64,000 nucleotides of DNA, taken from positions 1,178,001 to 1,242,000 of the forward strand of contig NZ_CP010979.1 in NCBI RefSeq assembly GCF_000498395.2, read 5' to 3'. The notes below the pieces were generated by a model. That model ran no database searches. It saw only the letters and a program-made list of their open reading frames with translations, and was not told the DNA's origin. Position numbers and translations under genes: made by a program. Below are positions 8,584-17,249 of the stretch, piece by piece (position 1 is the stretch's first letter; each line of letters starts with the position of its first letter). The DNA is from Pseudomonas putida S13.1.2. Its GTDB lineage: Bacteria; Pseudomonadota; Gammaproteobacteria; Pseudomonadales; Pseudomonadaceae.

Positions 8584-9525
8584 TCAGCCTTGCTGCTGTA
8601 TTGCACCCAGCATCAGATCGAGGTTTTGCACTGCCGCGCCGGAGGCGCCTTTGCCCAGGTTGTCGAATACCGCAGTCAGCAGTACCTGGCCATGCTCGGG
8701 GTTGGCATACAGCGCCAGGCGCAGGTCATTGCTGTCATTCAATGCCTCGGGGTCAAGGTTTGCTGCTGCACCTTGCTGATGCAGCGGCATTACCTGCACG
8801 TGGCGAGCCCCCTGGTAATGCTGTTCCAGGCAGGCCTGCAGCTGTTCGGCGCTGACCTGGCCGGGCAGCAGGCGCAATTGCAGCGGGATACTCAAAACGA
8901 TGCCTTGGCGGTAGGCGCCGTAGCCGGGCATGAACACCGGCCGCGCCGACAGCCCTGCGTGTTGCTGGATTTCGGGTACGTGCTTGTGCGCCAGCTCCAG
9001 CCCATAAAGTTGCAAGACCGGGGCATTACCGGCACCAGGTTGTTCGTGGCGCTCGACCGCCGCGCGGCCACCGCCGGAGTAGCCGGAGATGGCATGGATG
9101 CCCAGCGGGTAGTCGGCTGGCAGTAACCCGGCCTTGACCAGCGGGCGTAGCAGGGCGATGGCGCCAGTGGGGTAGCAGCCCGGGTTGCTGACGCGCTTGC
9201 TGTGGGCAATGCGTTCGGCCTGCTGGTCGTCCAGTTCTGGCAGGCCATAGACCCAGCCCGGGGTGGTGCGGTGCGCCGAACTGGCGTCGATCACCCGAAC
9301 CTGCGGGTTGTGGATCGCTGCCACGGCCTCACGAGCGGCGTCGTCGGGCAGGCACAGCAGGGCGATGTCGGCGCTGTTGATGGCCTCGCGGCGGCGCTGC
9401 GGGTCTTTGCGCTCGGCCTCGGGCAGGGTGAGCAGGCGCAGGTCGCTGCGGCCTTGCAAGCGGGCATGGATTTGCAGGCCGGTGGTGCCTTGGTCGCCGT
9501 CGATGAAGACAACAGGAGTGTGCAT
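8584..9525 (-). CDS. argC: N-acetyl-gamma-glutamyl-phosphate reductase, type 2
   Basis: ArgC reduces N-acetyl-gamma-glutamyl phosphate to the semialdehyde with NADPH in arginine synthesis. The 313-residue length fits the short type 2 form. It shows the dinucleotide loop [17 protein letters not shown] at the N-terminus, ASSAHRT, and the catalytic cysteine in [14 protein letters not shown] (Cys117), followed by the [11 protein letters not shown] segment. Pseudomonads usually carry a second, longer ArgC elsewhere, so this is probably the accessory copy. Confidence 0.93.
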   Translation of the reverse strand: MHTPVVFIDGDQGTTGLQIHARLQGRSDLRLLTLPEAERKDPQRRREAINSADIALLCLPDDAAREAVAAIHNPQVRVIDASSAHRTTPGWVYGLPELDDQQAERIAHSKRVSNPGCYPTGAIALLRPLVKAGLLPADYPLGIHAISGYSGGGRAAVERHEQPGAGNAPVLQLYGLELAHKHVPEIQQHAGLSARPVFMPGYGAYRQGIVLSIPLQLRLLPGQVSAEQLQACLEQHYQGARHVQVMPLHQQGAAANLDPEALNDSNDLRLALYANPEHGQVLLTAVFDNLGKGASGAAVQNLDLMLGAIQQQG

Positions 9526-9630
9526 GTTCGGGTCCGGTTTGGGAAAGATGGCCTATGCTCGCCTGTGGCTTTGGTAATGAAAATTTTAATATGATGATCG
9601 ATGTATTCAGGTTTTCTGAACAAGCCAGTC

Positions 9631-9730
9631 AGTGCCGGCCTATTCGCGGGTAAACCCGCTCCCACAAGGTTGGTGCTGGTGTTGATAAAAGTGGTGAACC
9701 TGCGGGTTTACCCGCGAATAGGCCGGCACT
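9631..9730. repeat. Paired REP with perfect 29-bp arms abutting a start codon
   Basis: Positions 9631-9659 and 9702-9730 are exact reverse complements. The right arm ends four bases before the LysR start codon at 9735. The right unit lacks the GTGGGAG part of the usual REP. Confidence 0.9.
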
Positions 9731-9734
9731 GACC

Positions 9735-10616
9735 ATGCGCGAAATCAGCCTCGACCGCCTCCGTACCCTGGTGGTCATCGCCGACCTGGGTTCTTTTGCC
9801 GAGGCCGCCCGCCAGCTCAACCTGGCACCACCCACCATCAGCCTGCATGTGGCCGAACTGGAGGCTCGTATCGGCGCCCCGTTGCTCAGCCGCACCCGTG
9901 GCCAGGTGCGCCCTACGGCCATTGGTGAAACGCTGCTGGCCCGTGCCCGGCGCCTGCTGGCTGACGCCGACCTGGCGCTGGACGAAGTACGCCGGCAGGT
10001 GGAGGGGCTGACCGGCCGGGTACGCCTTGGCGCGTCGACCGGTGCTATCGCCCACTTGCTACCGCAGGCGCTGGAGCACCTGCGCGTGGACCATCCGGGG
10101 ATCGACGTGCAGGTGCAGGTGCTGACCTCCCAGGCGTCGCTGGGGCGATTGCGCGAGGGGACGCTGGACATCGGCCTGGTGGCCCTGCCGCAGGTCGCCG
10201 GCAAAGGGCTGACAGTTACTCCTTGGCGCCGCGACCCGATCCTGGCCTACGTACCGGCCGACTGGCAGCCGCCGACGAAGGTCACACCGGCCTGGCTGGC
10301 GCAGCGGGCGTTGATTCTCAACGACAGCAGTACCCAGCTGTCACGGGTTACCGGGGAATGGTTCGCGGCAGCGGGGTTGTACCCCGAGCCGCGGATCGAG
10401 CTGAACTACAACGATGCGATCAAAAGCCTGGTCGGGGCTGGGTACGGTGCGACGTTGTTGCCGCAGGAAGGCGAGGCAGCCGAACTGGACCGGCGCATTG
10501 CGCGCCGGCCGCTGCGACCAGGGTTGTGGCGGCAGTTGGGTATCGCCTGCCGGGAGGGCCAGGTGGAACGGGCCACGGGGTATGTGTTGCAGGCGTTGGA
10601 GCGGTTACGGCAGTGA
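9735..10616 (+). CDS. LysR-family transcriptional regulator
   Basis: The 293-residue protein has the LysR winged helix at residues 1-60 (LDRLRTLVVIADLGSFAEAA, then LAPPTISLHVAELEARIG) and an effector-binding domain from about residue 90. The start fits the family N-terminus, yet no Shine-Dalgarno sequence lies in the 10 bases before ATG 9735, and a 29-bp REP arm ends four bases upstream, so translation is probably weak or uses another cue. The downstream gene is convergent; argC upstream is divergent. Its target is unknown. Confidence 0.9.
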   Translation: MREISLDRLRTLVVIADLGSFAEAARQLNLAPPTISLHVAELEARIGAPLLSRTRGQVRPTAIGETLLARARRLLADADLALDEVRRQVEGLTGRVRLGASTGAIAHLLPQALEHLRVDHPGIDVQVQVLTSQASLGRLREGTLDIGLVALPQVAGKGLTVTPWRRDPILAYVPADWQPPTKVTPAWLAQRALILNDSSTQLSRVTGEWFAAAGLYPEPRIELNYNDAIKSLVGAGYGATLLPQEGEAAELDRRIARRPLRPGLWRQLGIACREGQVERATGYVLQALERLRQ

Positions 10617-10621
10617 GGGCA

Positions 10622-10646
10622 CAGGGGGCTGCAAGGCAGCCCCCTG
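10622..10646. terminator. Terminator-like hairpin between convergent genes
   Basis: A perfect 11-bp stem (CAGGGGGCTGC and its complement) with a 3-base loop lies between the LysR stop and the tautomerase stop. No T-run follows, so termination strength is uncertain. Confidence 0.5.
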
Positions 10647-10648
10647 GT

Positions 10649-10855
10649 TCATCGCCGTTCTCGCACCCGGACCGCGGTCACCGTCTCCCCACCTACACCC
10701 CAGTTGTCGGTGGGCACCTCTTCGATCACCACAAAAGTACTGGCCGGTGGCTTGCCCAGCACTTCCTGCAGCAGGCGGGTCGTGCCTTCGATGAGCTGGC
10801 GCTTGTGCTCGGCGCTCACCCCTTCATCGGTCACGCGGATATGTACATAAGGCAT
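10649..10855 (-). CDS. 4-oxalocrotonate tautomerase-family protein
   Basis: The 68-residue protein matches the tautomerase superfamily: Pro2, which becomes the N-terminal catalytic proline after Met removal, then VHIRVTDEGVSAEHKRQLIE and FVVIEEVPTDNWGVGGE. Such enzymes interconvert enol and keto acids or act on other unsaturated acids as small oligomers. The gene follows the SDR gene in the same direction with an 18-base gap, suggesting one transcript. Confidence 0.88.
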   Translation of the reverse strand: MPYVHIRVTDEGVSAEHKRQLIEGTTRLLQEVLGKPPASTFVVIEEVPTDNWGVGGETVTAVRVRERR

Positions 10856-10873
10856 GGCTGCGCGCTCCTCTGA

Positions 10874-11608
10874 TCAGTGCCAGGTGCCAGCGGTGCTACC
10901 GCCATCCACAGGCAGAATCACACCGCTGACAAAGCGTGAGTCGGCCAGATAAAGCACCGCGTCAACCACGTCTTGGGGCGAGCCGGTGCGGCCACTGGGC
11001 GACAACGCGCCCATGCCCTGAATATTGCCGCCATGCAGCGGTGTTTCGATGATCCCCGGTGCCACGGCATTCACCTGCACGCCACTGGCCGCCAGCTCCA
11101 GTGCCAGGCCTTTGACCGCCTGGTTGAGGCCCCCCTTGACCAGTACCGGCAGCAGGGCGGGCACGCGGGTGTCCGGTTGCAGGGCGATGGAGGCAGTGAT
11201 GGCGATGATCTGCCCATACCCTTGCCGGGTCATGATCCGCGCCGCTTCCTGGGCCGGGTAAAAGAAGCCCTTGAGGTTGGTGCCGACCAGGGCGTCGACA
11301 TTGGCCTCGCTGTACTCGACAAACGGTTTGGCAATGAAGATGCCGGCGTTGTTGATCAGGATGTCGACACCGCCAAAGGTTTGCAGGGCGGTAGCGAACA
11401 GCCGCTGCGCCGTGTCGGCCTCGGCAATGTCGCCCGCCACGCCAATGAAGCGCGAGGCGTTGCCGAGGCGTGCGGCGGCCTGCTCCAGGCGCGCCTGGCT
11501 GCGGGCATTACCGATCACGTTGTCGCCGCGTTCGAGGAAGGCCTCGGCCAGGGCGAAACCCAGGCCGCTGGAAGCTCCAGTGATAATGACGGTGCTTGGC
11601 TTGTTCAT
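10874..11608 (-). CDS. SDR-family oxidoreductase with altered active site
   Basis: The 244-residue product is a short-chain dehydrogenase/reductase: cofactor motif TGASSGLG near residue 8, NNAG in the middle, and C-terminal GVILPVDGGSTAG. The active-site region has a serine (ITASIAL) and the lysine of VLVKGGLNQ, but the Tyr expected four residues before that lysine appears to be Pro, so catalysis may be altered. I chose ATG 11608 (GGAG upstream) over the longer frame to 11692, which would run into the divergent LysR promoter. It probably shares a transcript with the tautomerase and is likely controlled by the divergent LysR. Confidence 0.85.
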   Translation of the reverse strand: MNKPSTVIITGASSGLGFALAEAFLERGDNVIGNARSQARLEQAAARLGNASRFIGVAGDIAEADTAQRLFATALQTFGGVDILINNAGIFIAKPFVEYSEANVDALVGTNLKGFFYPAQEAARIMTRQGYGQIIAITASIALQPDTRVPALLPVLVKGGLNQAVKGLALELAASGVQVNAVAPGIIETPLHGGNIQGMGALSPSGRTGSPQDVVDAVLYLADSRFVSGVILPVDGGSTAGTWH

Positions 11609-11732
11609 GTGCGTGTTCTCCAGTGATGTGAGCCATGGGCTCGGTGTGGCGTCACTGTAGGCCGCTACCAGTGCTTGAAAAATGAGGCGCAAAGCATTTC
11701 AATCGATACATCATGTAATCAATAAGGCTGTT

Positions 11733-12653
11733 ATGAGCCGCCATTTCGATGACCTGCAACTGGGCAGCCTGGAGCTGTTCTGCCTTGCCGCTGACAGCGG
11801 CAGCTTCACTGCAGCAGCCACAGAGGCCGGCGTGACCCCGGCGGCGGTCAGCCGCAGCGTGGCGCGTCTGGAGGAGCGCCTGGGGGTACGCCTGTTCGTC
11901 CGGACAACGCGGCAGATGCGCCTGTCGAGCGCAGGCCAGGCGTATTACCAGCAATGCCGACAGGCGCTTGGGCAACTGGTCGAGGCCGAGCGCCAGGTGA
12001 CCGGCGGGCAGGTCGAGCCGAGCGGCCGCCTGCGCATCAGCGTGCCCACGCCCTATGCCCACCACCGGCTTTTGCCACTGCTGCCGAAATTTCGCCAACG
12101 TTACCCGAAGGTGCGGGTGGACGTGCATGTCAGCAACCGCAACGTAGACTTTGCCGAGGAACCGTTCGACCTGGCCGTCCGTGGCCGCGAACCGGCCGAT
12201 TCACGTTTGGTGGCACGCCGCCTGGAGGATGCCGAACTGGTGGTAGTGGCCACGCCAGGCTATCTGGCCAGGGCAGGTGTGCCTCGGGTACCGGAAGATT
12301 TGCTGCGGCACGAATGCATCCAGTTTGAAATGCCCAGCAGTGGCCGCCGCCCGCCGTGGAGCTTTCGCCAGAATGGCCGCCAGTTGGAACTCGAAACCCA
12401 GGGCGCGTTCACCTGCCAGGGCGATTTTCTCGCCACTGCCACGCTGGTGCGCCATGGCGGTGGGCTGATGCAGGCCTACCGGTTTACCGTGCAGGATGCA
12501 TTGGCCAAGGGTGAACTGGTGGAGGTGCTCACCGAGTTTGGCGGGACTTCGCGGCCGTTCTTGCTGATCTACCCACAGGCGCGGCACATGCCGCAACGGG
12601 TGCGGGTTTTCATCGATTTCCTGTTTGCCGAGACCGGGCGGCCGCTCCTATGA
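11733..12653 (+). CDS. LysR-family transcriptional regulator
   Basis: The 306-residue regulator has its winged helix at about residues 6-65 (LQLGSLELFCLAADSGSFTA, then VTPAAVSRSVARLEERLGVR) and the substrate domain typical of the PA0477/DhcR-like LysR group (LRISVPTPYAHHRLLPLLPK). ATG 11733 is chosen because AAGG precedes it and the family N-terminus starts here. It is divergent from the SDR-tautomerase pair with 124 bases between starts, the usual LysR arrangement, so it probably controls them. Confidence 0.9.
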   Translation: MSRHFDDLQLGSLELFCLAADSGSFTAAATEAGVTPAAVSRSVARLEERLGVRLFVRTTRQMRLSSAGQAYYQQCRQALGQLVEAERQVTGGQVEPSGRLRISVPTPYAHHRLLPLLPKFRQRYPKVRVDVHVSNRNVDFAEEPFDLAVRGREPADSRLVARRLEDAELVVVATPGYLARAGVPRVPEDLLRHECIQFEMPSSGRRPPWSFRQNGRQLELETQGAFTCQGDFLATATLVRHGGGLMQAYRFTVQDALAKGELVEVLTEFGGTSRPFLLIYPQARHMPQRVRVFIDFLFAETGRPLL

Positions 12654-12744
12654 GGGGGCGGGGCAGGCAAGGGCCTACTATGCTTTTGGCTGCGTCGAGC
12701 CAACGCGCATCGACGAACCCTATGGTTTTCCAGGAGAACGCTCC

Positions 12745-13017
12745 ATGAAATCCACGAAATGCATACCCTTGTTGGTGATTGCGTCCGTCCTCAGCTTTGC
12801 CGTACACGCAGACCCTGCGAGCAACTGTGAGGCCAAGATCAAGGAACTTGATGATTTCCACAAGGCCAGTGGCCAGGCGATGCATGGCGGCATGGCCCAT
12901 GACTTCAAAGTCCACCTGCAAAATGCCAAGGATGCTCAGAGCAAGGGTGATTTTACCCAGTGCCAGTCCTCGGCGGACCAAGCCAAGACCATCTATAACA
13001 AGGCGCGTAGCAAGTAG
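12745..13017 (+). CDS. Small secreted protein of unknown function
   Basis: The 90-residue protein has a Sec signal peptide (KCIPLLVIASVLSFAVHA, cleavage after about residue 22) and a mature, helical, charged domain with two cysteines (SNCEAKIKEL and DFTQCQSSADQ) that could form a disulfide. I do not recognise a named family. CAGGAG lies upstream of ATG 12745. It stands alone, about 90 bases after the LysR gene, and ends in front of a small REP-like hairpin. Confidence 0.7.
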   Translation: MKSTKCIPLLVIASVLSFAVHADPASNCEAKIKELDDFHKASGQAMHGGMAHDFKVHLQNAKDAQSKGDFTQCQSSADQAKTIYNKARSK

Positions 13018-13024
13018 GCCTTGG

Positions 13025-13062
13025 TCGGCCCCTTCGCGGCGCTACCCGCGAAGGGGCCGGTG
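13025..13062. repeat. Short REP-like hairpin
   Basis: CGGCCCCTTCGCGG and CCGCGAAGGGGCCGG face each other across a short loop between two convergent genes. It may act as a terminator. Confidence 0.6.
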
Positions 13063-13078
13063 CAGGATGGCCCCGCTG

Positions 13079-13729
13079 TCAGAACCAGCGATCGTTCTTC
13101 TTCCGCCCCCGGGTCAGCGCCGGCAAGATCAGCCCCGCCAGCAAGCCCGCGCCGGCAATGCTGCCGCCATACACCATGTAGCGCATCATCACCTGCTTGT
13201 TCTCGTCACCCAGGCGCGCCTGGGTATCGCGCAGGGTCGACTGGCTCTCGTCGAACTGTTCATTCAGCGCCTTGTTGCGCGCCTCCAGTTCGTCGATCAG
13301 TTTTTTCCGTGAGTCGAGGGTTTCTTGCATGCCCTGCACGCGGCTCTTCCAGCTGTCGTCGATGGTCTTCAACTGCCCGGTCAGCTCCGCAACCTGGGCG
13401 TCGAGCTGCGGCAGGCGCTCGTTCTGGCCCGGCACCGCCTGCAAGTCGTTGCTGAGTATCCACACCACATCGCCATTCTGCCCACGCACCTGGCTGTAAT
13501 TACCCTGGGTGCCGAGCAGGGTCAGCTGTTGCCCGGACTTCAAGGTACCGACAATGCGGTGGCCGTCGGTGGGGCCGCTGCGCACATAGGTGCTCAGGCT
13601 GTCGCTGACCCAGCGTGCATCGCTGGCGGGCACTTCGGCGTGCACCGGCGCGGCAAGGGCCACCAAGGCGGCAATCAGGCCGCCGCGCAGGGCAGGGAGG
13701 ACGGAAGCGGTTGGGCGGGATTCGGGCAT
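13079..13729 (-). CDS. SH3-domain, coiled-coil inner-membrane protein (TIGR04211-like)
   Basis: The 216-residue product has a signal peptide (about residues 10-32, ending APVHA), a bacterial SH3 domain (about 35-100: WVSDSLSTYVRSGPTDGHRI, VGTLKSGQQLTLLG), a coiled coil (about 105-180, QLDAQVAELTGQLKTI onward) and a C-terminal membrane helix (GGSIAGAGLLAGLILPAL) followed by a basic tail. This matches the TIGR04211/YgiM group, whose role is unknown but likely envelope-linked. ATG 13729 is preferred to an upstream GTG at 13837 because the signal peptide then starts properly. Confidence 0.85.
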   Translation of the reverse strand: MPESRPTASVLPALRGGLIAALVALAAPVHAEVPASDARWVSDSLSTYVRSGPTDGHRIVGTLKSGQQLTLLGTQGNYSQVRGQNGDVVWILSNDLQAVPGQNERLPQLDAQVAELTGQLKTIDDSWKSRVQGMQETLDSRKKLIDELEARNKALNEQFDESQSTLRDTQARLGDENKQVMMRYMVYGGSIAGAGLLAGLILPALTRGRKKNDRWF

Positions 13730-13987
13730 GTTGGGTCTTCGCTGAAACAGGACAAAAGTAGGCCCGGTGACTGGGCCGGTGAACCGGTCGGTGAGTTGAC
13801 CGTCAGCCAAAGACCTTTTTTTTGTCAGCAGGTTCACTACCTGATATCGGAAATGTCTGCAGGATATTGCAGAACTCGCCCCAGAGCGCTTCGCCGCCGA
13901 TCATCCTGTGAATTCAACGGACAGCCGTTTTTCATGCGCAAGGGTGGGGCTAGACTCAAAGGTCCATACCCTTCATGGAGCAAGGCC

Positions 13988-14467
13988 ATGACTGCCAAAA
14001 ACACCATCTGCCTCTGGTACGACAACGATGCCGAAGAAGCCGCCAACTTCTACGCCAGCCTCTTCCCGGACAGCAAGGTGGTCGCACGGCACCAGGCGCC
14101 AGCTGACTACCCATCGGGCAAGGAGGGCGATGTGATCACCGTCGAATTCACTGTCATGGGCATACCCTGTGTGGGGCTCAATGGCGGCTCGACGTTCAAG
14201 CACTGTGAGGCGTTTTCGTTCCAGGTCAGTACCGAAGACCAGGCTGAAACCGACCGCTTGTGGGATGCGATCATCGCGAATGGCGGCCAGGCCAGCGTGT
14301 GTGGCTGGTGCAAGGACAAGTGGGGGATCTCCTGGCAGATCACCCCCCGTATCCTGATCGAGGCCATCGGCCACAGCGACCGCGCGGCGGCCAAGCGGGC
14401 GTTCGAGGCCATGATGCAGATGGACAAGATCGATGTCGCCAAGATAGCAGCGGCATTGAAGGGGTGA
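13988..14467 (+). CDS. VOC-family (PhnB-like) protein
   Basis: The 159-residue protein is of the glyoxalase/VOC fold, PhnB-like group (MTAKNTICLWYDNDAEEAAN, FYASLFPDSKVV, and LWDAIIANGG). In databases this group is often named 3-demethylubiquinone methyltransferase, which is probably wrong. GGAG sits ahead of ATG 13988. The long open frame upstream of this start overlaps the SH3 gene and is not coding. The substrate is unknown. Confidence 0.85.
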   Translation: MTAKNTICLWYDNDAEEAANFYASLFPDSKVVARHQAPADYPSGKEGDVITVEFTVMGIPCVGLNGGSTFKHCEAFSFQVSTEDQAETDRLWDAIIANGGQASVCGWCKDKWGISWQITPRILIEAIGHSDRAAAKRAFEAMMQMDKIDVAKIAAALKG

Positions 14468-14522
14468 TCCCCCAAGTGTTTCATGGGCTGCGGTTATCGA
14501 TTTGCCCTGGAAAATCGCTTAT

Positions 14523-14563
14523 CGAGGGGGGCGCTGTTCCTTAACTCAAGCGGCGCCCCCTAA
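14523..14563. terminator. GC-rich hairpin between convergent genes
   Basis: GGGGGCGCTG pairs with CGGCGCCCCC across about 14 bases. It lies between the VOC gene (+) and the BCCT gene (-). No T-run follows, so the terminator call is tentative. Confidence 0.45.
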
Positions 14564-14614
14564 CCAGACGCTGTACCAGCCCGCGCCTGCAAGGGACCGG
14601 GCGGGGCTGGCGTG

Positions 14615-16363
14615 TCAGGTTTCGGACACTTCGCCCGCTGCTGCCGCAACCTTCACCGAAGCCTTCTTCTCCTGTACCACGATGTAGAACTCCTCACCAT
14701 GCTTCACCGCCCCATACAACACGGCCTTTTCGATCAGTTCGTTGCCGCGCAGGTGGCGCAGCATCATCGGGTCTTTACGCAGGTCGCGGTACAGCGCCAG
14801 GCACAGCAGCACCATCACCACCACAAAGGGCAGGGCCACCACGATGGTCAGGTTCTGCAACCCGGTCAGCGCCTGGCCCGGGTCGCGCGGGTCGCCGATT
14901 GCCAGCATGATCGCCGCCACCGTCCCGGTGAGCGCCCCCCAGAAAATCACCGTGCGCCGCGAGGGTGCAGTGGTGCCGTGTTCAGACAGCGTGCCCATCA
15001 CCAGTGACGCGGCATCGGCACCGGAGACGAAGAAGATGCCCACCAGGATCATCACCAGTACCGAGGACACCGATGCCAGCGGGTAGCTGTCCAGCAGCTG
15101 GTACAGCGCGTGGTTGCTGTTCACCGCACCGTTGGCCAGCTGGAAGGCGCCTTCGCGCAGGGCATCGATGGATGCACCGCCGAAAATGGTGAACCACACC
15201 AGGCTGACCAGGCTCGGCACCAGCAGCACGCCGGTAACAAACTGGCGGATGGTGCGGCCGCGGCTGATGCGGGCGATGAACATGCCCACGAACGGTGTCC
15301 AGGAAATCCACCAGGCCCAGTAGAACACGGTCCAGCCGGCCAGCCAGCTGTTCATTTGATCGCCGCCGCTGGCGTTGGTGCGGGCCATCATTTCCGGGAG
15401 CATCTTGATGTAGATACCGATTGAGGTCGGCAGCAGGTTGAGCATGAGCAGGGTAGGGCCGACCATGAACACGAACACCGCCAGCACCAGAGCCAGCACC
15501 ATGTTGGTGTTGGACAGCCACTGGATGCCCTTACCGACGCCTGACACCGCCGAGGTGACGAAGGCAATGGTTAGCAGGGTGATGATGGAAATATAGAACA
15601 GCTTGCCGGGGCTTTCGATCCAGCCGTTGTACTCCAGCCCGCCGGCAATCTGCAGCGCCCCGAGGCCCAGCGAGGCCGCCGAGCCGAACAGCGTGGCGAA
15701 GATCGCCATCATGTCGATCAGGCGACCGAGCGGGCCGTTGGCGTGCTTGCCGATCAGCGGCCGGAAGGCGGCGGATATCAGTTGCGAGCGGCCACGGCGG
15801 AAGGTGCCGTAGGCAATCACCAGGCCAACGATGGCGTACATGGCCCATGGGTGCAGCGTCCAGTGGAACAGGGTGGTGGCCATGGCCACCTGCATGGCTT
15901 CGCTGGTCTGCCCTGTGGCCGAGCCGGGGGGCGGCGTCACATAGTGCGACAGCGGCTCGGCAACGCCGAAGAACATCAGGCCGATACCCATGCCGGCGCT
16001 GAACATCATTGCCACCCAGGACACCGTGCGGAATTCTGGCTGTTCGCCATCACGGCCCAGCGGTACCCGGCCATAACGGCTGGCGGCCAGCCACAGTACG
16101 AACACCACGAAAAGCGTGGAGGTGAGCACGAAGAACCAGCCAAAGTTGAGAATGACCCAGGATTGCGCACTGGAGGCGTTGCCGGCGAGGCTGGCCTGGT
16201 TGAGGAGGCCCCACAGGACGAACGCGATGGCCAGGAGGCTGGTGAAACCAAATACGATCCAGTCGAGCTTGCCCTCAAGACGCCGGTCCTGGCGGGCTTC
16301 TGCGGTTTTCGAGGGGTCCGTCACGCCAAGGTCGAGTGTTTCGGTGATGTGTTCCTTTGCCAT
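14615..16363 (-). CDS. BCCT-family (choline/betaine/carnitine) transporter
   Basis: The 582-residue protein has about twelve membrane segments and the BCCT hallmark WAWWISWTPFVGMFIARISR with GRTIRQF after it. BCCT carriers import quaternary ammonium compounds such as choline or glycine betaine by sodium or proton symport. N- and C-terminal cytoplasmic tails of about 40 and 70 residues are present, the latter possibly sensing osmolarity as in BetT/BetP. No choline oxidation genes are adjacent, so the substrate remains open. Confidence 0.9.
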   Translation of the reverse strand: MAKEHITETLDLGVTDPSKTAEARQDRRLEGKLDWIVFGFTSLLAIAFVLWGLLNQASLAGNASSAQSWVILNFGWFFVLTSTLFVVFVLWLAASRYGRVPLGRDGEQPEFRTVSWVAMMFSAGMGIGLMFFGVAEPLSHYVTPPPGSATGQTSEAMQVAMATTLFHWTLHPWAMYAIVGLVIAYGTFRRGRSQLISAAFRPLIGKHANGPLGRLIDMMAIFATLFGSAASLGLGALQIAGGLEYNGWIESPGKLFYISIITLLTIAFVTSAVSGVGKGIQWLSNTNMVLALVLAVFVFMVGPTLLMLNLLPTSIGIYIKMLPEMMARTNASGGDQMNSWLAGWTVFYWAWWISWTPFVGMFIARISRGRTIRQFVTGVLLVPSLVSLVWFTIFGGASIDALREGAFQLANGAVNSNHALYQLLDSYPLASVSSVLVMILVGIFFVSGADAASLVMGTLSEHGTTAPSRRTVIFWGALTGTVAAIMLAIGDPRDPGQALTGLQNLTIVVALPFVVVMVLLCLALYRDLRKDPMMLRHLRGNELIEKAVLYGAVKHGEEFYIVVQEKKASVKVAAAAGEVSET

Positions 16364-16672
16364 GAATGAGAGGCCCTTGGTGGATTACCTGCACGCGCAG
16401 GCTTGTTGTTGTGTGGGCTACCGAGTTCGATGACGGCCTCGGCGGAGAGATTGCCGGGCGATTATCCTGTGCCCTAAACCGCTGATCCTGTCCCGTAAAC
16501 GTCCTGGGGCGTCCATTGCGCGACCTGCCAAATACTTTTAGTTCTGGGGGCGATGGCCCTTTCTGTCTCGCGTTCTGGTACCCTGTTGGCATTACCCTGG
16601 CCTGCACATCCGAGCACCGTAGAAGCGCTGCTGCTTGCAGGCCAGGCCGCACCAGGAAACGGAGATTCGTCA
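16364..16672. other. Intergenic region between divergent genes
   Basis: This 309-base stretch separates the BCCT gene (-) from the small gene at 16673 (+). I see no ORF with a family match and no clear operator, only the promoter regions that both genes need. Confidence 0.5.
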
Positions 16673-16990
16673 ATGGCCACTGACCGTGTGAGCCTGATTC
16701 ATTTCGATAAATTGAGCATGAGCCCTGCCGCTGCCGACCGGTTCCAGAAAGCCCTCGACGCGCTGGCAGCGCTCAAGCTGCAGGACCGTTACGTGTACCT
16801 CATCGCTCCTTATCTGGGTGATATCGCTGACGCCTCCGACGCTGAGCAACTGGACACCGCCCTGGGCCAGTGCATTCGTGTGGTTGATGAACTGCTGGCG
16901 GCCAGGTCGGTCACCAAAGCCAAGTCCGAAGAAGTACGCCAGGTGTTCCAGAGCGCTGCCGAACGTGCACGGGCAGAAATGCCCGGCTGA
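16673..16990 (+). CDS. Small conserved hypothetical protein
   Basis: The 105-residue protein is soluble, mostly helical and without a signal peptide (HFDKLSMSPAAADRFQKALD, then QCIRVVDELLAARSV). I cannot name the family. ATG 16673 follows GGAG; the in-frame extension to 16553 lacks a ribosome site. It lies 8 bases before the DUF1289 gene, so the two are almost certainly cotranscribed. Confidence 0.75.
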   Translation: MATDRVSLIHFDKLSMSPAAADRFQKALDALAALKLQDRYVYLIAPYLGDIADASDAEQLDTALGQCIRVVDELLAARSVTKAKSEEVRQVFQSAAERARAEMPG

Positions 16991-16998
16991 GTGGTGGC

Positions 16999-17199
16999 AT
17001 GGCCAAAGACATCGACAACCCCTGCGTCTCGTTATGCCAGCTCAACAGCGAGCTGTGCGTGAGCTGTGGCCGTACCCGTGACGAAATTCGCAAATGGCGG
17101 GGCATGAAGCGCCCGGAAAAGATGGCCACCGTGCAGCGCGCGGCAACGCGCATGAAAGCTATCGCCAAGAAGGCAGCCAAGCGGCAGAATGCTGACTGA
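16999..17199 (+). CDS. DUF1289 family small cysteine-rich protein
   Basis: The 66-residue protein has the DUF1289 pattern: NPCVSLCQLN, then ELCVSCGRT and the conserved IRKWRGM. The four cysteines could bind an Fe-S cluster or zinc, which is inference. The C-terminus is strongly basic (KAIAKKAAKRQ). It follows the small gene at 16673 in one transcript. Confidence 0.85.
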   Translation: MAKDIDNPCVSLCQLNSELCVSCGRTRDEIRKWRGMKRPEKMATVQRAATRMKAIAKKAAKRQNAD

Positions 17200-17249
17200 T
17201 CCTGCGTGCCCTGCACGCGGCCTAGCCTGATTTGCCTGACGAGCCTGAA

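Noticed and set aside
11609..11692. Longer start of the SDR gene
   Set aside because: It would enter the divergent LysR promoter region. ATG 11608 with GGAG matches the family N-terminus.
13325..13987. N-terminal extension of the VOC protein
   Set aside because: The open frame runs through the opposite SH3 gene and has no ribosome site; ATG 13988 has one.
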